Positions 47,681 through 57,964 of a DNA stretch of 64,000 bases are shown here, in pieces. The stretch comes from Absidia repens (taxonomy: Eukaryota; Mucoromycota; Mucoromycetes; Mucorales; Cunninghamellaceae): contig MCGE01000016.1 of the NCBI GenBank assembly GCA_002105175.1, forward strand, positions 69,501 to 133,500, given 5' to 3'. Each line of letters opens with the position of its first letter. The stretch's first letter is position 1. The notes below the pieces were generated by a model that saw only the letters and a list, made by a program, of their open reading frames with translations, searched no databases and was not told the DNA's origin. Both the position numbers and the translations under genes were made by a program.

Positions 47681-48582
47681 AATTATGTTAGCACTAGATT
47701 GAACCTCTTTATTTTGAGATTGCGTATAGTATGCTGACCAATCTCACTGTGTGTTTCATACATATTTTATCCTTCACTTTGAAAAGTCATGTCGAAGTCC
47801 CGAGTCTTTTGTGTTTTATTGATTATAATAGAAAACAATGGCCAATGCTACACTACAATTATACTATACTATACAATGCTATTAAGGCTACTAAGGTGAC
47901 CGTGTAACGAATTCTGGAAGTCGCGCTACTACTGGTGTCGGGCGAAGAAAGTAACCCAGAGAAAAATAATCAGCTAAACATTTTACAATTGTCAACAGAT
48001 GCCACAAGTGATCTCGGAATTGAAGATGCACCATATGGATATTAAATCATCAACTTCACCAAATACCCCCACTTTTTATCAATGTGCACCCGACATCAAT
48101 ATAGATATACTTTTTGTACATAGTATAGATGCAATTCCTTTTTTTTTTTTTTGGTATTGAAATAAAATGCATATCACTTATACCTTGATCATTCGTTATT
48201 TGAAAATTTTTTATATATTGCTTGTCAATGATCAACTGAAAGAATCATTATATCGTGACACAAGCAAATCATTTGAACAAAAAAGGTGATATTTTCATTC
48301 GTACTCGATTTTGCTCAGACCTCCTTAACGATGGTAGTAAAGGTTCAATCAGGGTATTTCCCCCAAAAAAAATCATTATCGCATGTTAGGGTGCGCCCCT
48401 TATCTCATTTTCTCACGACATTGAACGTGCATCCATTCAAGTAGTACAGTATACCGCCAATTTCTCTTTTCTTTGTAAACAGATCAGTTGCAGAATTTCA
48501 TTGGTGAATTGTATCCAGCTTCGGAGATAACCTGAAACTTTAGACCACAACCAAAAAAAAAAAACCTCAACCCCAACCCCCA

Positions 48583-48589
48583 TATAAAT
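48583..48589 (+). promoter_or_regulatory. Probable TATA box of the small gene at 48661
   Basis: TATAAAT, 78 bases before the ATG, preceded by a C-rich stretch (CCTCAACCCCAACCCCC) and followed by a T-rich leader. Confidence 0.45.
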
Positions 48590-48660
48590 ATAGTTGTATT
48601 TTTGAAAGTATCCTGTTTTTTTTGTTTCCTTTTTCCCATTCTTTTTTATCTACCCACCCA

Positions 48661-48909
48661 ATGGATTTTATTAAGAAATTGACTCATCACCACGACGATA
48701 AATCGCACTCGCACTCCACCGCTAGCACTACCCCCAGCTCAGCCCCCAGCGATGCTACAGAGGACGAATCGCCCGCCGCCCATGCCAAATACTTGGCTGA
48801 TCCTATGCGAACCAACGATCATCATGACAGTGTTGGCCATTTTAAAGATCCCATGGGTGGACGTTCTGGTGCTGATACCAGCCGTGATCCCACAAACACT
48901 GGCGCATAA
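48661..48909 (+). CDS. Small hydrophilic protein, unidentified
   Basis: Single-exon frame of 82 residues. It opens MDFIKKLTHHHDDKSHSH, passes through a Ser/Thr/Ala/Pro-rich stretch (about 20-45), then KYLADPMRTNDHHDSVGHF, DPMGGRSGADTSRDPTNTG and Ala-stop. No signal peptide, membrane segment or known domain; rich in His, Asp and Ser, so probably disordered. A plausible TATA box and pyrimidine leader precede the ATG, and C-ending codons are common (GAC, CCC, AGC, CAC), unlike the surrounding DNA. Recurrent DPM and His-Asp words recall stress-induced hydrophilins, but this is only an impression. I do not recognise it. Confidence 0.6.
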   Translation: MDFIKKLTHHHDDKSHSHSTASTTPSSAPSDATEDESPAAHAKYLADPMRTNDHHDSVGHFKDPMGGRSGADTSRDPTNTGA

Positions 48910-49246
48910 ATTTTTTTTATGGGATTTCCCTATACCCAATAATAAGCATCCTTCCCTCCCCCCTCTAGCCATATTGATCTACAATAGTAAAACATCGTGA
49001 TCCAAACCCCATTTTATTTTTTTTATTAAATACAAATACAGAAAATAAACGAATTTTTATTGGCATACAAACAAGTACATAAAAAAAAACAGTGGTCTAG
49101 ATTTTTATTGAGAATGAGTATATAGAAATGGAGAAGAGTGCGCTTGTAGAATAATAATAATAATAACAAAAAAGATAAAATGATGAAATAAATAAAAAAG
49201 ATAGAGAGAGAATATGATAAAACTAAAACATGCTATACAGAGTAAA
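48910..49246. other. Convergent 3' regions
   Basis: Spacer between the small plus-strand gene and NOG2 on the minus strand. AATAAA-type signals occur on both strands near 49025-49060, with an ATA repeat near 49151-49166. No coding. Confidence 0.6.
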
Positions 49247-51577
49247 CTAAATAAAAAGGGATGGAAAGAGAGAGAGTGTGTGGAGTGCTGACCATTTAAC
49301 GTCTTTTCTTTTCCCAGCGGTATCAGAGCCCTTCAATCGACTATGGATAACCTTCTTGGTAGAATCATCAGGTCGCACCTTGTTTCGGTTTCGGTTCTTG
49401 ACATTGGCCGTTTCATAAAAGTGGACACCCACCTTCTTTTTCCCAGTACCAGTTTCGTCAACATTGTTGTTCGTCTTGGCCTTCTTGCGAGGAGCATCAT
49501 CATCATTGACAGCGGCAGCAGTGTTGTCCCCTTGAGTGGCTTCGTTATCGTCGTCGTTGTCATCTTCGTCTTGTTCATCCATATCGCTCATTTCCAATTC
49601 ACTATCGACTTCTTCGCCTTCGATCACAGGAGCATGTACCTTGGGTCCTTCTTCACCTACCACGTTATCAAAAACTTCATCCCAATCAGTCACATCGTCG
49701 GCAGCAGCAGCAGCAGGTTTTTCGGTAACATCGGTGGTAGGGGCAGCATCAGCATCAGCGGCGGCAGCAGTGGCGTCGGCAGCAGCTTGTTTCCTTTGCT
49801 TAATCATTTCACGTTCCTTGGCATGAAGTTCAGCGTTGTTGACCAAATCATCTTCCATAAAGTCAGACGACACAGCGATCTTGCCAAAGATTTGTTCGAC
49901 ACCGACACCCTTGTTGAGTTTCTTTTTGAGACCTTCCATTTCCAATTGATCGTCGGTCTTGGGGGCAACAGCTTCAGGAGGGGCAACATAGTAAGGAATA
50001 CGACCACGGAGCCAGTCATTGAGCACCATCACAGCCACGTTGTGCACATCAGGTTCACCACGTTTCAGCAATTTACCAGTCTTGCGTCCCAGTTGCTCCA
50101 AAAAGTCGACAGGATCCTTCCAGTCACGGATACCGTAGGTTCGCTTGATGTACTCATGTCGCACACGGCCGAGAATGGTGGGGATTGTATCGTCAGGATG
50201 AGGGATGTTTTCCACACGCACGGAGCCCTTCAAAATGATATCCACTTCGTCGTCTTCCACATTAGGAGGCACCACACCAGGACAATCGATCAAATAGATA
50301 CGTTTCATAAGAGTGATATATTGCCATACCTTGGTTTCACCAGCAATAGGAGCGACACTGCACACCTTCTTTGCCTTCAATGTGTTGATGATGGATGACT
50401 TGCCAGTGTTAGGATAACCAATAAAACCCACGGAAATTTGTTTCTTGTCCGAATGTAAAGAGGAGAACTGACGTAAAAGTTGAATCAATGAACCTTTACC
50501 GAACGAGTTGTTGATCGAAGCATGGAAAGCAAGGGTAGGACAATCCTTCGACAAAGTAGCAACCCATCGAGCCTAAAAATATAACAACCAAACAAAAGAT
50601 AAGCAAGAGGAAGTGACAATTATTGTATTTGTATGTATCTATACTTACTGTTGACCAAGTAGGGACCAAATCACACTTGTTCAAAACAAAGATCAAGTGC
50701 TTGTGGGGCTTTTCCTTGCGAATAAAGTTTTCCACATTCTTACAGCGGGTACCCATAGGATCACGAGCATCCAACACATGAATAATGATATCCGAAGAGT
50801 CAATAACCTTGTAAAGTTCGTTCCAAATACGTTTTGATTGACCAGCTTGTAAATACCATGCACGAGCTTCATCCACAAAGTCGACTTCCTTGTTGGCTAA
50901 TAAACTTGAGTCCTTGGTAGGTTTGTAGTTTTCTATTGTTGTAATAATAAGTGTTAGTGATATCATCATAATGCCCACGCTGGGAGGAGAGTTTGCCTTA
51001 CCATGAGTATCGTCGACCTTTGACATCATTTCTTCCATAGATCCAATAGCCAACTTCGGGCGTTTGCGTTGAGCCTTGTTACCAAATGTGTTTGAGAAGG
51101 AATCGGTTTCCAAAATGTGCATACGACTGGTGGAGGTAGGATCTTGTAATAAGGACATGGGGAGCTTGTTTTGCTTCAAGAGTACTTGGTAAGGATCATG
51201 AACCTTGGCACCCAAAGATTCACGGAAGTCTTCCAAAGCCTTTTGACCGATCACTCGAGTGTTACCTATAAAAGTATACATAGATTAGAGCTGATCTATC
51301 ATTTATCCCTTCTCATTCAAATGATCAACTTACCAAACCATTTTCGATTGGGAGCCACACGAGCGGTTTCCACTTCAGAGCTTTGAAAGTCGGCTGCCTT
51401 GATAATGTTGCCTTTAGCGTCCCTGATCGCCTTGCCACCTTTCAACATATTGATGTACTTGAGCTTTTTGGCATCACGGTAGAAGTTTTCACCTTTGACA
51501 CGCAAGTTGGAAGCACGATCATCACCACCCGCCTTGTCTCTTGACACTCTGTTCTTTTCTTTTTTGAATTGACCCAT
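49247..51577 (-). CDS. NOG2: Nucleolar GTP-binding protein 2 (60S assembly GTPase)
   Basis: GTPase that binds late nucleolar/nuclear pre-60S particles and licenses their export. Four exons: 51334-51577, 51002-51265, 50649-50932 and 49247-50572; 705 residues. It starts [15 protein letters not shown], typical of the family's basic N-terminus. The GTPase is circularly permuted (YlqF/YawG type): G4 motif LNKCDLVP comes first, then G1 GYPNTGKSS and G3 [17 protein letters not shown] and [10 protein letters not shown] are also characteristic. The C-terminal ~200 residues alternate Ala- and Asp/Glu-rich stretches and end in a basic region with KRKDVKW and a short hydrophobic tail. Its start lies 206 bases from the next gene, which is transcribed the other way. 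Confidence 0.96.
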
Positions 51578-51783
51578 GATTTGTTGATGTAAGAAGAAAA
51601 AGGAAAAGAGTTCAGGAGAATGGAGGGAAAAAAAAAAATGAGAGGAAAAGGAAAAAAAAAAATTCAGATGGATTGACTGCTTTTTCTCTAATGAATGAGC
51701 GGGACTCCGCTTTAAAATATTCATGCTGCCCTCATTTTTCATCTTTCTTTCCTTTTCCATCTGTCTTCTCTTTTTCATTCTAT
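51578..51783. promoter_or_regulatory. Shared divergent promoter region
   Basis: 206 bases between the NOG2 ATG (minus) and the next ATG (plus). A/T-rich strand asymmetry switches around 51660-51670: purine-rich on the left, pyrimidine-rich on the right, matching CT-rich leaders for both genes. TTTAAAATATTC near 51712 is the only TATA-like word. Likely a bidirectional promoter. Confidence 0.5.
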
Positions 51784-53347
51784 ATGGCTTCTCAAGGTAC
51801 ATTTTTAATTTCATTGTCAAAATTAAACAATTGTCTGATTGATACATTTTTTATTGTTAAAATAGATATCATCTCTCAACTGCGCGATCTTCAGCTTGCC
51901 ATCGATGACTTTACGGACCTGAACAGTAGTACGCATACCACATCTTCGGAAAATTATTCAGGTCAACCACCATCACCATCGTCGCCATCGGACCATGAAG
52001 ACAAAGTTCTGATTGAAGAAAAGCAAACTTCTTTGTTGGATTCAGTATTGCCGTTCCAGGTTGAAAGTGATGATTTCTCAAGCCTTATGGACCAATTTGC
52101 TGATATTCAACGTACGACTCAAAGTAATGATACCAGTATGCTGATGGAGAAAACACTCCTCTCACCAGCACCTCCTGAAGATAAAGCCATCACGACTACG
52201 AAATTCACTACCACCATTCCCACTACAGTGCCGCATATTCAAAAGGAAAATCATGGAGAAAAACACTGGATACAAGACAACGATTCAATTCATTATCGTC
52301 GACCACCCCCTCCTCCACCCCCTCCACCTGACTCGCCTTCCACCTCATCATCCATTGTTTCTCGCGCCACTTCAACATTATCTATGAGCAGCAGAAAATC
52401 AACACGATCATACAAAAGTATCAAAGGAAAATATCGATCCAACTCATCCAATCCAAAAAGACCTGTCACCGCCAAATATCATGCTCGAACATATGATGAA
52501 ATGATGCGTATCCCTGATATCCATGAACGTATCCAATTTTACGATAAAACGTACCAGCTTTGTCTCCGTGCTGATTCTGCGTTAGCCTCATGGGTCAACA
52601 AGTCAAAATCAAAAGGTGTGCCTAAACCTATGCTTGAAGGTAAACTATTTTCGCTCCCTGCCATTTTTTTTAATGTCACTAACTGAATCAAATTTTCATA
52701 TAGGTTATGTTCCTCCACCCCGGCCCATCCCATCATCCACCTCTTACATGTCTCTAGGTCGAAGCGATAGTAAATACTTTAAAATGAACACCTCACTCAG
52801 TGGATCGATTAGTATGATTTTACGCAAAGGCAATAGCGCCAATCCTCCCCAGCCAATGTCAACACCCAAAGGGATGTCCCGATCATTTGGTCAGCAACAA
52901 GGTTTGGACAAAACACACCGATTGGCTCATTCCATGCATTGGCGTCAAGACCCTCCGACCCCTTCTTTCTCCCCTGCGCCTTCGCTTCGATTCAAACCAT
53001 CATCTCATCATTTGGCGCCTCTTCCACCGCGCATCACGCCTATGACACATCCATCAGCAGCTATGTCACTCCATTCGTCTCCCTCCGTCAGCGTCCATCT
53101 ATCATCATCTTTATCATCAAAAAAGAAATCATCTTCTCGGCACCAGCAATACCACCACATACCATCGTCCTCCATCCCAGCATCCCCTTCCTCCTCCGTC
53201 AGCCTACCTGCATCGAGAAAAAAATCCAAGCGCAATGGCCTTGGATTTGATCATATGAAAACACCCTCCTCTTCCTCTTCATCCATCAGTTTATCCATCG
53301 GTCGAAGCAAAAAACACCTCGGTTATTGTCGTACGAACGGCATTTGA
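51784..53347 (+). CDS. Unrecognised Pro/Ser-rich protein with one conserved-looking block
   Basis: Three exons: 51784-51796 (13 bases), 51866-52639 and 52704-53347; 476 residues. The N-terminus (MASQDIISQLRDLQLAIDDF) looks helical. A Ser/Thr-rich stretch and a nine-proline run near residue 160 follow, then a basic stretch. Residues ~230-275 form the best ordered-looking part: TYDEMMRIPDIHERIQFYDK, then TYQLCLRADSALASWVNKSK, then SKG. The rest is Ser/Pro/His-rich and ends in a basic tail. The poly-Pro run could bind SH3, WW or EVH1 domains or profilin. Whether the ordered block is a known domain cannot be told here. Divergent from NOG2. Confidence 0.75.
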
Positions 53348-53463
53348 ATGACCGCCACCACTCCATTTTTTTTTAGTCTCATGTTTGAATTTATTTTTTT
53401 CCTGCCCCTCTTGACCCTTTTTCTCTCTCCTTTATAATATATATTCATACACTGAAATAAAAC

Positions 53464-55190
53464 ATGCGCAAACGCTCATGGTCTTTTTATCTCTTGTTTG
53501 TTGTGCTTACGATCACACTGGTATGTGAATTAGAATACCACCTTAAAAAAAAGCGGCTTCATCGATCCAAATATCAACTCATTCACATTTCATTTCTCTA
53601 GGGGACATTTCAATATGGTTATCATACGGGTGCATTGAACATGCCTCAAGATATCATCTCTAAATGCCAATCCAAAAATGGAATCTCGATAGCTGCTAGT
53701 CTTGATGACTCGGCGTCTTTTTTGCCTCGATGTTTACCCATGACAGAATCTCGGTATGCCCTGGTGGTAGCTCTCTTACTTGCTGGTGGTCTGGTGGGTG
53801 CGTGCTCGGCTTCTTACTTTAGCGATCGGTATGGACGACGTCCCACGTTGATCTACAGCAATGGGATCCTATTAGCTGGCTCTATGATGATGGCTGCGGC
53901 GCCTACGGTCGCCGTGCTTATGCTGGGTCGTGTGCTTGCTGGTGTGGGTGGCGGCGTGGCGACGGTGGTTGTGCCAACATATGTGGCGGAATGTGTACCG
54001 AAATCCAGGCGTGGGTTTTTTGGCACTCTCAATCAATTGGCGATTGTGGTTGGTATTTTGGTGTCTCAGATAGCAGGCTCGGTGGCTTTGGAAAACTGGC
54101 GATGGATCTTGTTGTTGGGTAGTGTGCTGGCGGCATTACCTATGGTTCTGCTTCCATTGTGCGTAGAATCACCTACCTATCTTGCTACTGCTTCTTCTGA
54201 AAATGGCGATGTTGTTGTTGATCGACGTGCGAAAGTGAAACAAACCCTTGGGCGATTACGTGGTGGCGTGCCTTTACAACAAGTGGAAGACGAGTTGCAT
54301 GAATTGGTCACCTATCAACATCCAACAAGCAATAGCAACAATGGCGACGATGGTGACGATCTTACTTATAACAGCAACAAATCCGTATCCTTGCAACATT
54401 TCTTGGTCTCACCTCATTATCGTCATCCACTTTTGCTAATTCTCTTGATCCAATGTACGCAACAGTTTTCGGGAATCAATGCGGTGATCTTTTACTCTAC
54501 CTCGATCATGGCGTCCGTCTTCCCCGATTCATCTGGTAAGAGAAATACCTACCCACCCACACATTTGTCTTGACATTTTACGTTGCTGACTTTTTTTTTC
54601 TTTGCTATGCAGACCGTATCACACTGTCGATATCTATCGTCAATTTACTGATGACGCTTGTATCAGCATCATTGATGGACCGGGCTGGACGACGTACGTT
54701 ATTCTTGTTGTCATCATGTACCATGGCATTTAGCAGTGTGATCTTAGGCTGGAGTCTCCAACAAGGACATGACCGTACGGCAGCACTGGCTATCGTACTT
54801 TTCGTTGCTGCGTTTGCCATTGGGCTGGGTCCCATCCCCTTCTTAATGATCCCCGAATTAGTCGATCGTTTTGCAGCGGCAAGTGCGGGTTCGGTCGGCT
54901 TGGCGGCCAACATGGTATGCAACTTTTTAGTCTCTGCTGGGTTTATGGCGTTACGTGATAGTCTAGGCCAGGCCCATGTCTTTTATCTTTTTGCCCTGCT
55001 TCTCGTGCTTGCTTCCTTGTTGGCGCTCTTGTATCTGCCCGAAACAAAAAACAAATCCCCAGAGCAAATCGTTCGCTCCCGCTGGGCTGCTCCTCCAATC
55101 AACGTACCTTGGACCAAACCTACCACCTATGGACAACAACTGGTGCATCAGTATGGTCTTGTGCCCACATCAACGAACCATTTTCAGTGA
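53464..55190 (+). CDS. MFS sugar transporter (GLUT-like)
   Basis: Three exons: 53464-53520, 53602-54535 and 54613-55190; 522 residues, with about 12 membrane segments. TM1 carries GTFQYGYHTGALNMPQ, close to the GLUT FQFGYNTGVINAP. Further signature motifs: DRYGRRPT after TM2, VESPTYL (for PESPRYL) after TM6, QQFSGINAVIFYST in TM7, DRAGRRTL after TM8 and LPETK at the end. The QQ-SGIN and GLUT-type TM1 point to a glucose or related hexose carrier; yeast Vps73/YBR241C-type vacuolar carriers look similar, so the membrane is uncertain. The central loop has an Asn/Asp-rich insert (about 270-300). The downstream region carries repeat R6. Confidence 0.93.
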
Positions 55191-55387
55191 TACCCCTCCT
55201 CCACTTCCCTCTGTAGTGTGTGTTTGTGATCTGGTGCTAGCTTATATTTTAGAATAGTATCAGTACATTTGCAGTTTATTATTCTAGTTTAGTCTATATA
55301 CATATATACCTTTTATCAATAAAAAGTGAACGCCCAAAGGAAATCATTATCGCAAACCAATCCTTTCTAGACACTGAATATATTTCA
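55191..55387. other. MFS gene 3' region
   Basis: Contains AATAAAAAGTG near 55318, a likely polyadenylation signal, and leads into repeat R6. Confidence 0.5.
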
Positions 55388-56070
55388 AATGCCGCCCACG
55401 TGAATTATTATTTACTCCCTATTTTTTTTTTGGCCTCTCTCTCTCTCTTTTTTTTTTTTTTTTTTTGGCCTCTCTCTCTCTCTTTTTTTTTTTTTTTTTT
55501 TTTCTCTTCATCATTCAACTTCTCTGAGGTTTTTCTGGACGTAGTTTAGTGTTAGGACTAGTTTAGAAAGGGTTTCAGCTCAGGGATTACAAGCTGCATG
55601 GGGAAACCCTTTCATTTTGGATCTAGGATCTGGGACCACAATTAGTTGGCTTTTGAAGCCTCCATTAGCTTAGTTTAGTGTTAGTTTGGTCATAATTTGT
55701 TTCTATATCTGAATATAATAAGTGTCTCTTTACTCTTCACACCCTTCAATGAAAAAATGTCCCATAAGTCTCTCTCATGTTTTGTACAATAGATCCTTTT
55801 TTTACAATCACCATTCCTCGAGATTAGTGGTATGCTGTTATGCTTCAATAAAATATACCTCTTTTGTCCTTTTCATGTCTCATACAACAAATGTGAACTA
55901 TTTTCACCATTGTTCCTCTTATATTGGTGCTGACCATTCTTCAGTTGTCAGATTAGCCTCCCTCATGCAACCACCTTTAGATCTCTTATTACAATAAACT
56001 CCATGTTCTTAGTTTTATATATACCAATATGCTTCAATAAAATATACCTATTTTTTGTCAAAGTCCTCTG
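55388..56070 (+). repeat. Dispersed repeat R, copy 6 (longest)
   Basis: Starts TGCCGCCCACGTGAATT. Its pyrimidine tract contains a local tandem duplication of GGCCTCTCTCTCTCTC followed by T-runs (55432 and 55467). Core words follow: GTGTTAGGACTAGTTTAG, GGGATTACAAGCTGCATG, AACCCTTTCATTTTGGAT and TTAGCTTAGTTTAGTGTTAG. Then at least two further AATAAAATATACCT modules with intervening CTCATG...AAC words follow, out to about 56070. Non-coding. Confidence 0.85.
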
Positions 56071-56886
56071 ATCCATTGTATACGGAGTGATATTGCTACA
56101 AAATTGTAGCTGTTTTGTGAGTGTCTTATTAAACGCCTAAAGCTGGCTTACCCCAGTATGACTGTTGTCCGGAATTCTAGACGAACTGCGCTTGACAGGC
56201 AGTGATCAGTTGATATGAATTGTGTCCCTACAATCATATTATCAATGACTCTTTGACTATGCTGTAATATGTGTGTAGCCTGTGACTATGAAATTTTTTT
56301 CTTCTTTTTCCTGACTTGACCCACTATAAAACTACTTTTTTTTTCTATTCCGGACTCATTGACTGATTTGCGTCTCAAGATCACTTTACATGAGAACGTG
56401 GCTCTCTTTTTCTTGTTCTCTACCATTCATATGAGCCAACCTAGGCGTCTTTGGGCCAGTTTAACTTTTACAATAAAAAAATATTATCGTCTTAATCGAT
56501 TGAACACACTGTATATACCCAGTTCATTATTTTCATTGCGTATGGTGTAATATAACAGAAAAAAAAACTCCAACAAAAGCCAGTTTAGTCCCTCGCGATG
56601 GGAGTTGCCCTCCAAATTGTGCGAATTTAAGTGGAGGGAGGGCCTTTAGCTTTCAACGTAGATGAAGACTGTGGATTTTGAGATAAAGTTTCCATCATGA
56701 TGTGATATCGTGCTCCAATAAAAGTAAGCTAACAAGCATCTTTTTTTCTTGCTCAAGGTTCAAACTGTCTCATGCACAACTTTTTTTTTCTTTTCAAGAT
56801 GCTAACGGGCCTCTACGCTAGTGTACACGATTATGGTTTGCTTCAGAGATCCAGCGGAGTGTGAGAATGTTTATTGTTAAAAAAAG
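56071..56886. other. Intergenic, no gene seen
   Basis: AT-rich, with a few unremarkable short frames (for example 56359-56550). A GC-richer patch at 56590-56640 has no coding or RNA features that I recognise. Confidence 0.5.
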
Positions 56887-57384
56887 TCAACTGTATAAAG
56901 TCAAAATGTGTTGAAAACTTTGTTGAATCACATAAAGGGGAGTTGTACAAGAAGGTGTATATAAAAAATATCCATAAGAGGAACTGTGAGCATTATAAAA
57001 GTATAAAGAAATGAAGAGTTTGGATTTCGACGGAGTGGCAATTTTTATTATTATTATAGCCCAAGGTAATCTAGGGTAGTCAAGATAATCCTTCCACATT
57101 ATCTTTATACCGAAGAGCGAGTGGTCCTGTATTTCGTCTCCAGTTTGTCCATCGACACTTTTAAGATGCAGTATTTGCTTCATGCTGAACGTGGGTATGC
57201 CTGGGAGGGGGAGATTCCCTATTAGGATTTTACACAGCGGCATAAGGGATCGATTCATCAGTATCACTGACGCTCTGGCATCATTTCCATACTCCTCCAC
57301 TGGAGGCTTTCCCTTTTTAGCGAATATCGTCCAAGGATGTAGCAACAACAAAATAACAACACTAATGGTGCGTTGTGTTAACAT
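56887..57384 (-). CDS. Possible small secreted protein, unidentified
   Basis: Uninterrupted frame of 165 residues from the ATG at 57382-57384. The first ~23 residues (MLTQRTISVVILLLLHPWTI, then FAKKG) look like a classic signal peptide. The rest has no recognised domain and only one pair of cysteines near the C-terminus. A TATATA word lies about 40 bases upstream, at about 57415-57420. The C-terminal third is hydrophobic and Tyr-rich, so the true gene could end earlier by an intron I cannot see. The frame is embedded in otherwise empty DNA near repeat R6, so a mobile-element relic is another possibility. Confidence 0.4.
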   Translation of the reverse strand: MLTQRTISVVILLLLHPWTIFAKKGKPPVEEYGNDARASVILMNRSLMPLCKILIGNLPLPGIPTFSMKQILHLKSVDGQTGDEIQDHSLFGIKIMWKDYLDYPRLPWAIIIIKIATPSKSKLFISLYFYNAHSSSYGYFLYTPSCTTPLYVIQQSFQHILTLYS

Positions 57385-57964
57385 AAAAAAAACACTTCCC
57401 CAGTTTTTGCTGCCTATATAAAAATTTTGGAGAAACACAAACCAAGTGGAGATAAATTAAAACACTGCTTTATGGCCTTTTTGTGATTTTTTTATCGTGG
57501 TGTATACTATAGAAAAAACAAAAAGTATTCTAACTAAATTATTCATGATGTCTGTATCGATATTGGAATTAGGGTCGCACATACATACATACTCAGCATA
57601 TCGATCGGGTCTGTCAAATTTGATTGACGGCATCACTGGAACGAAGCACGTGCATACCAAGGTTTAAAGTAGACGAGATATAGTTGGATTGACATAACAA
57701 GGAATAGATATATCCTTTAATAAGAATAATAAAAAAATTATGAACATGAAATGATGATGACGATGGTAATAGTAGGTGTGGAGTGCAAAAAACCAACGTT
57801 GGAACCTGTCGATTTCTGATCGTTTGAAAAAATAGGCATGTAGAATCCATTTCAAAATCCGCGACTTGCTGAAAAAATGGTAAAAAAAAAAGCCCTCACT
57901 CATTTGCCGTTTTGCACTTCTTTTTCCGATTTTTTTTTTCTCTTGCTCTCTCTTTCTTCATTCA
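57385..57964. other. Spacer between divergent frames
   Basis: Promoter of the DUF155 gene and upstream sequence of the possible secreted frame. CT-rich leader at 57918-57960 just before the ATG. Minus-strand frames here are hydrophobic readings of AT-rich DNA and are not considered genes. Confidence 0.5.

Larger units (their letters stand above)
46397..48660. other. Intergenic, with repeat R5 and a tiny TM frame
   Basis: P5 ATPase 3' region (CA repeat 46415-46446, AATAAAAATC near 46605), a 31-codon frame at 47097-47192 that reads as one hydrophobic helix (MVVVTMYVFLYFLTVALYAL plus a charged tail), repeat copy R5, and the promoter of the small gene at 48661. No larger gene seen. Confidence 0.5.

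Noticed and set aside
49343..50398. 351-codon plus-strand frame
   Set aside because: Shadow of the NOG2 coding sequence on the opposite strand; the minus frame has all GTPase motifs.
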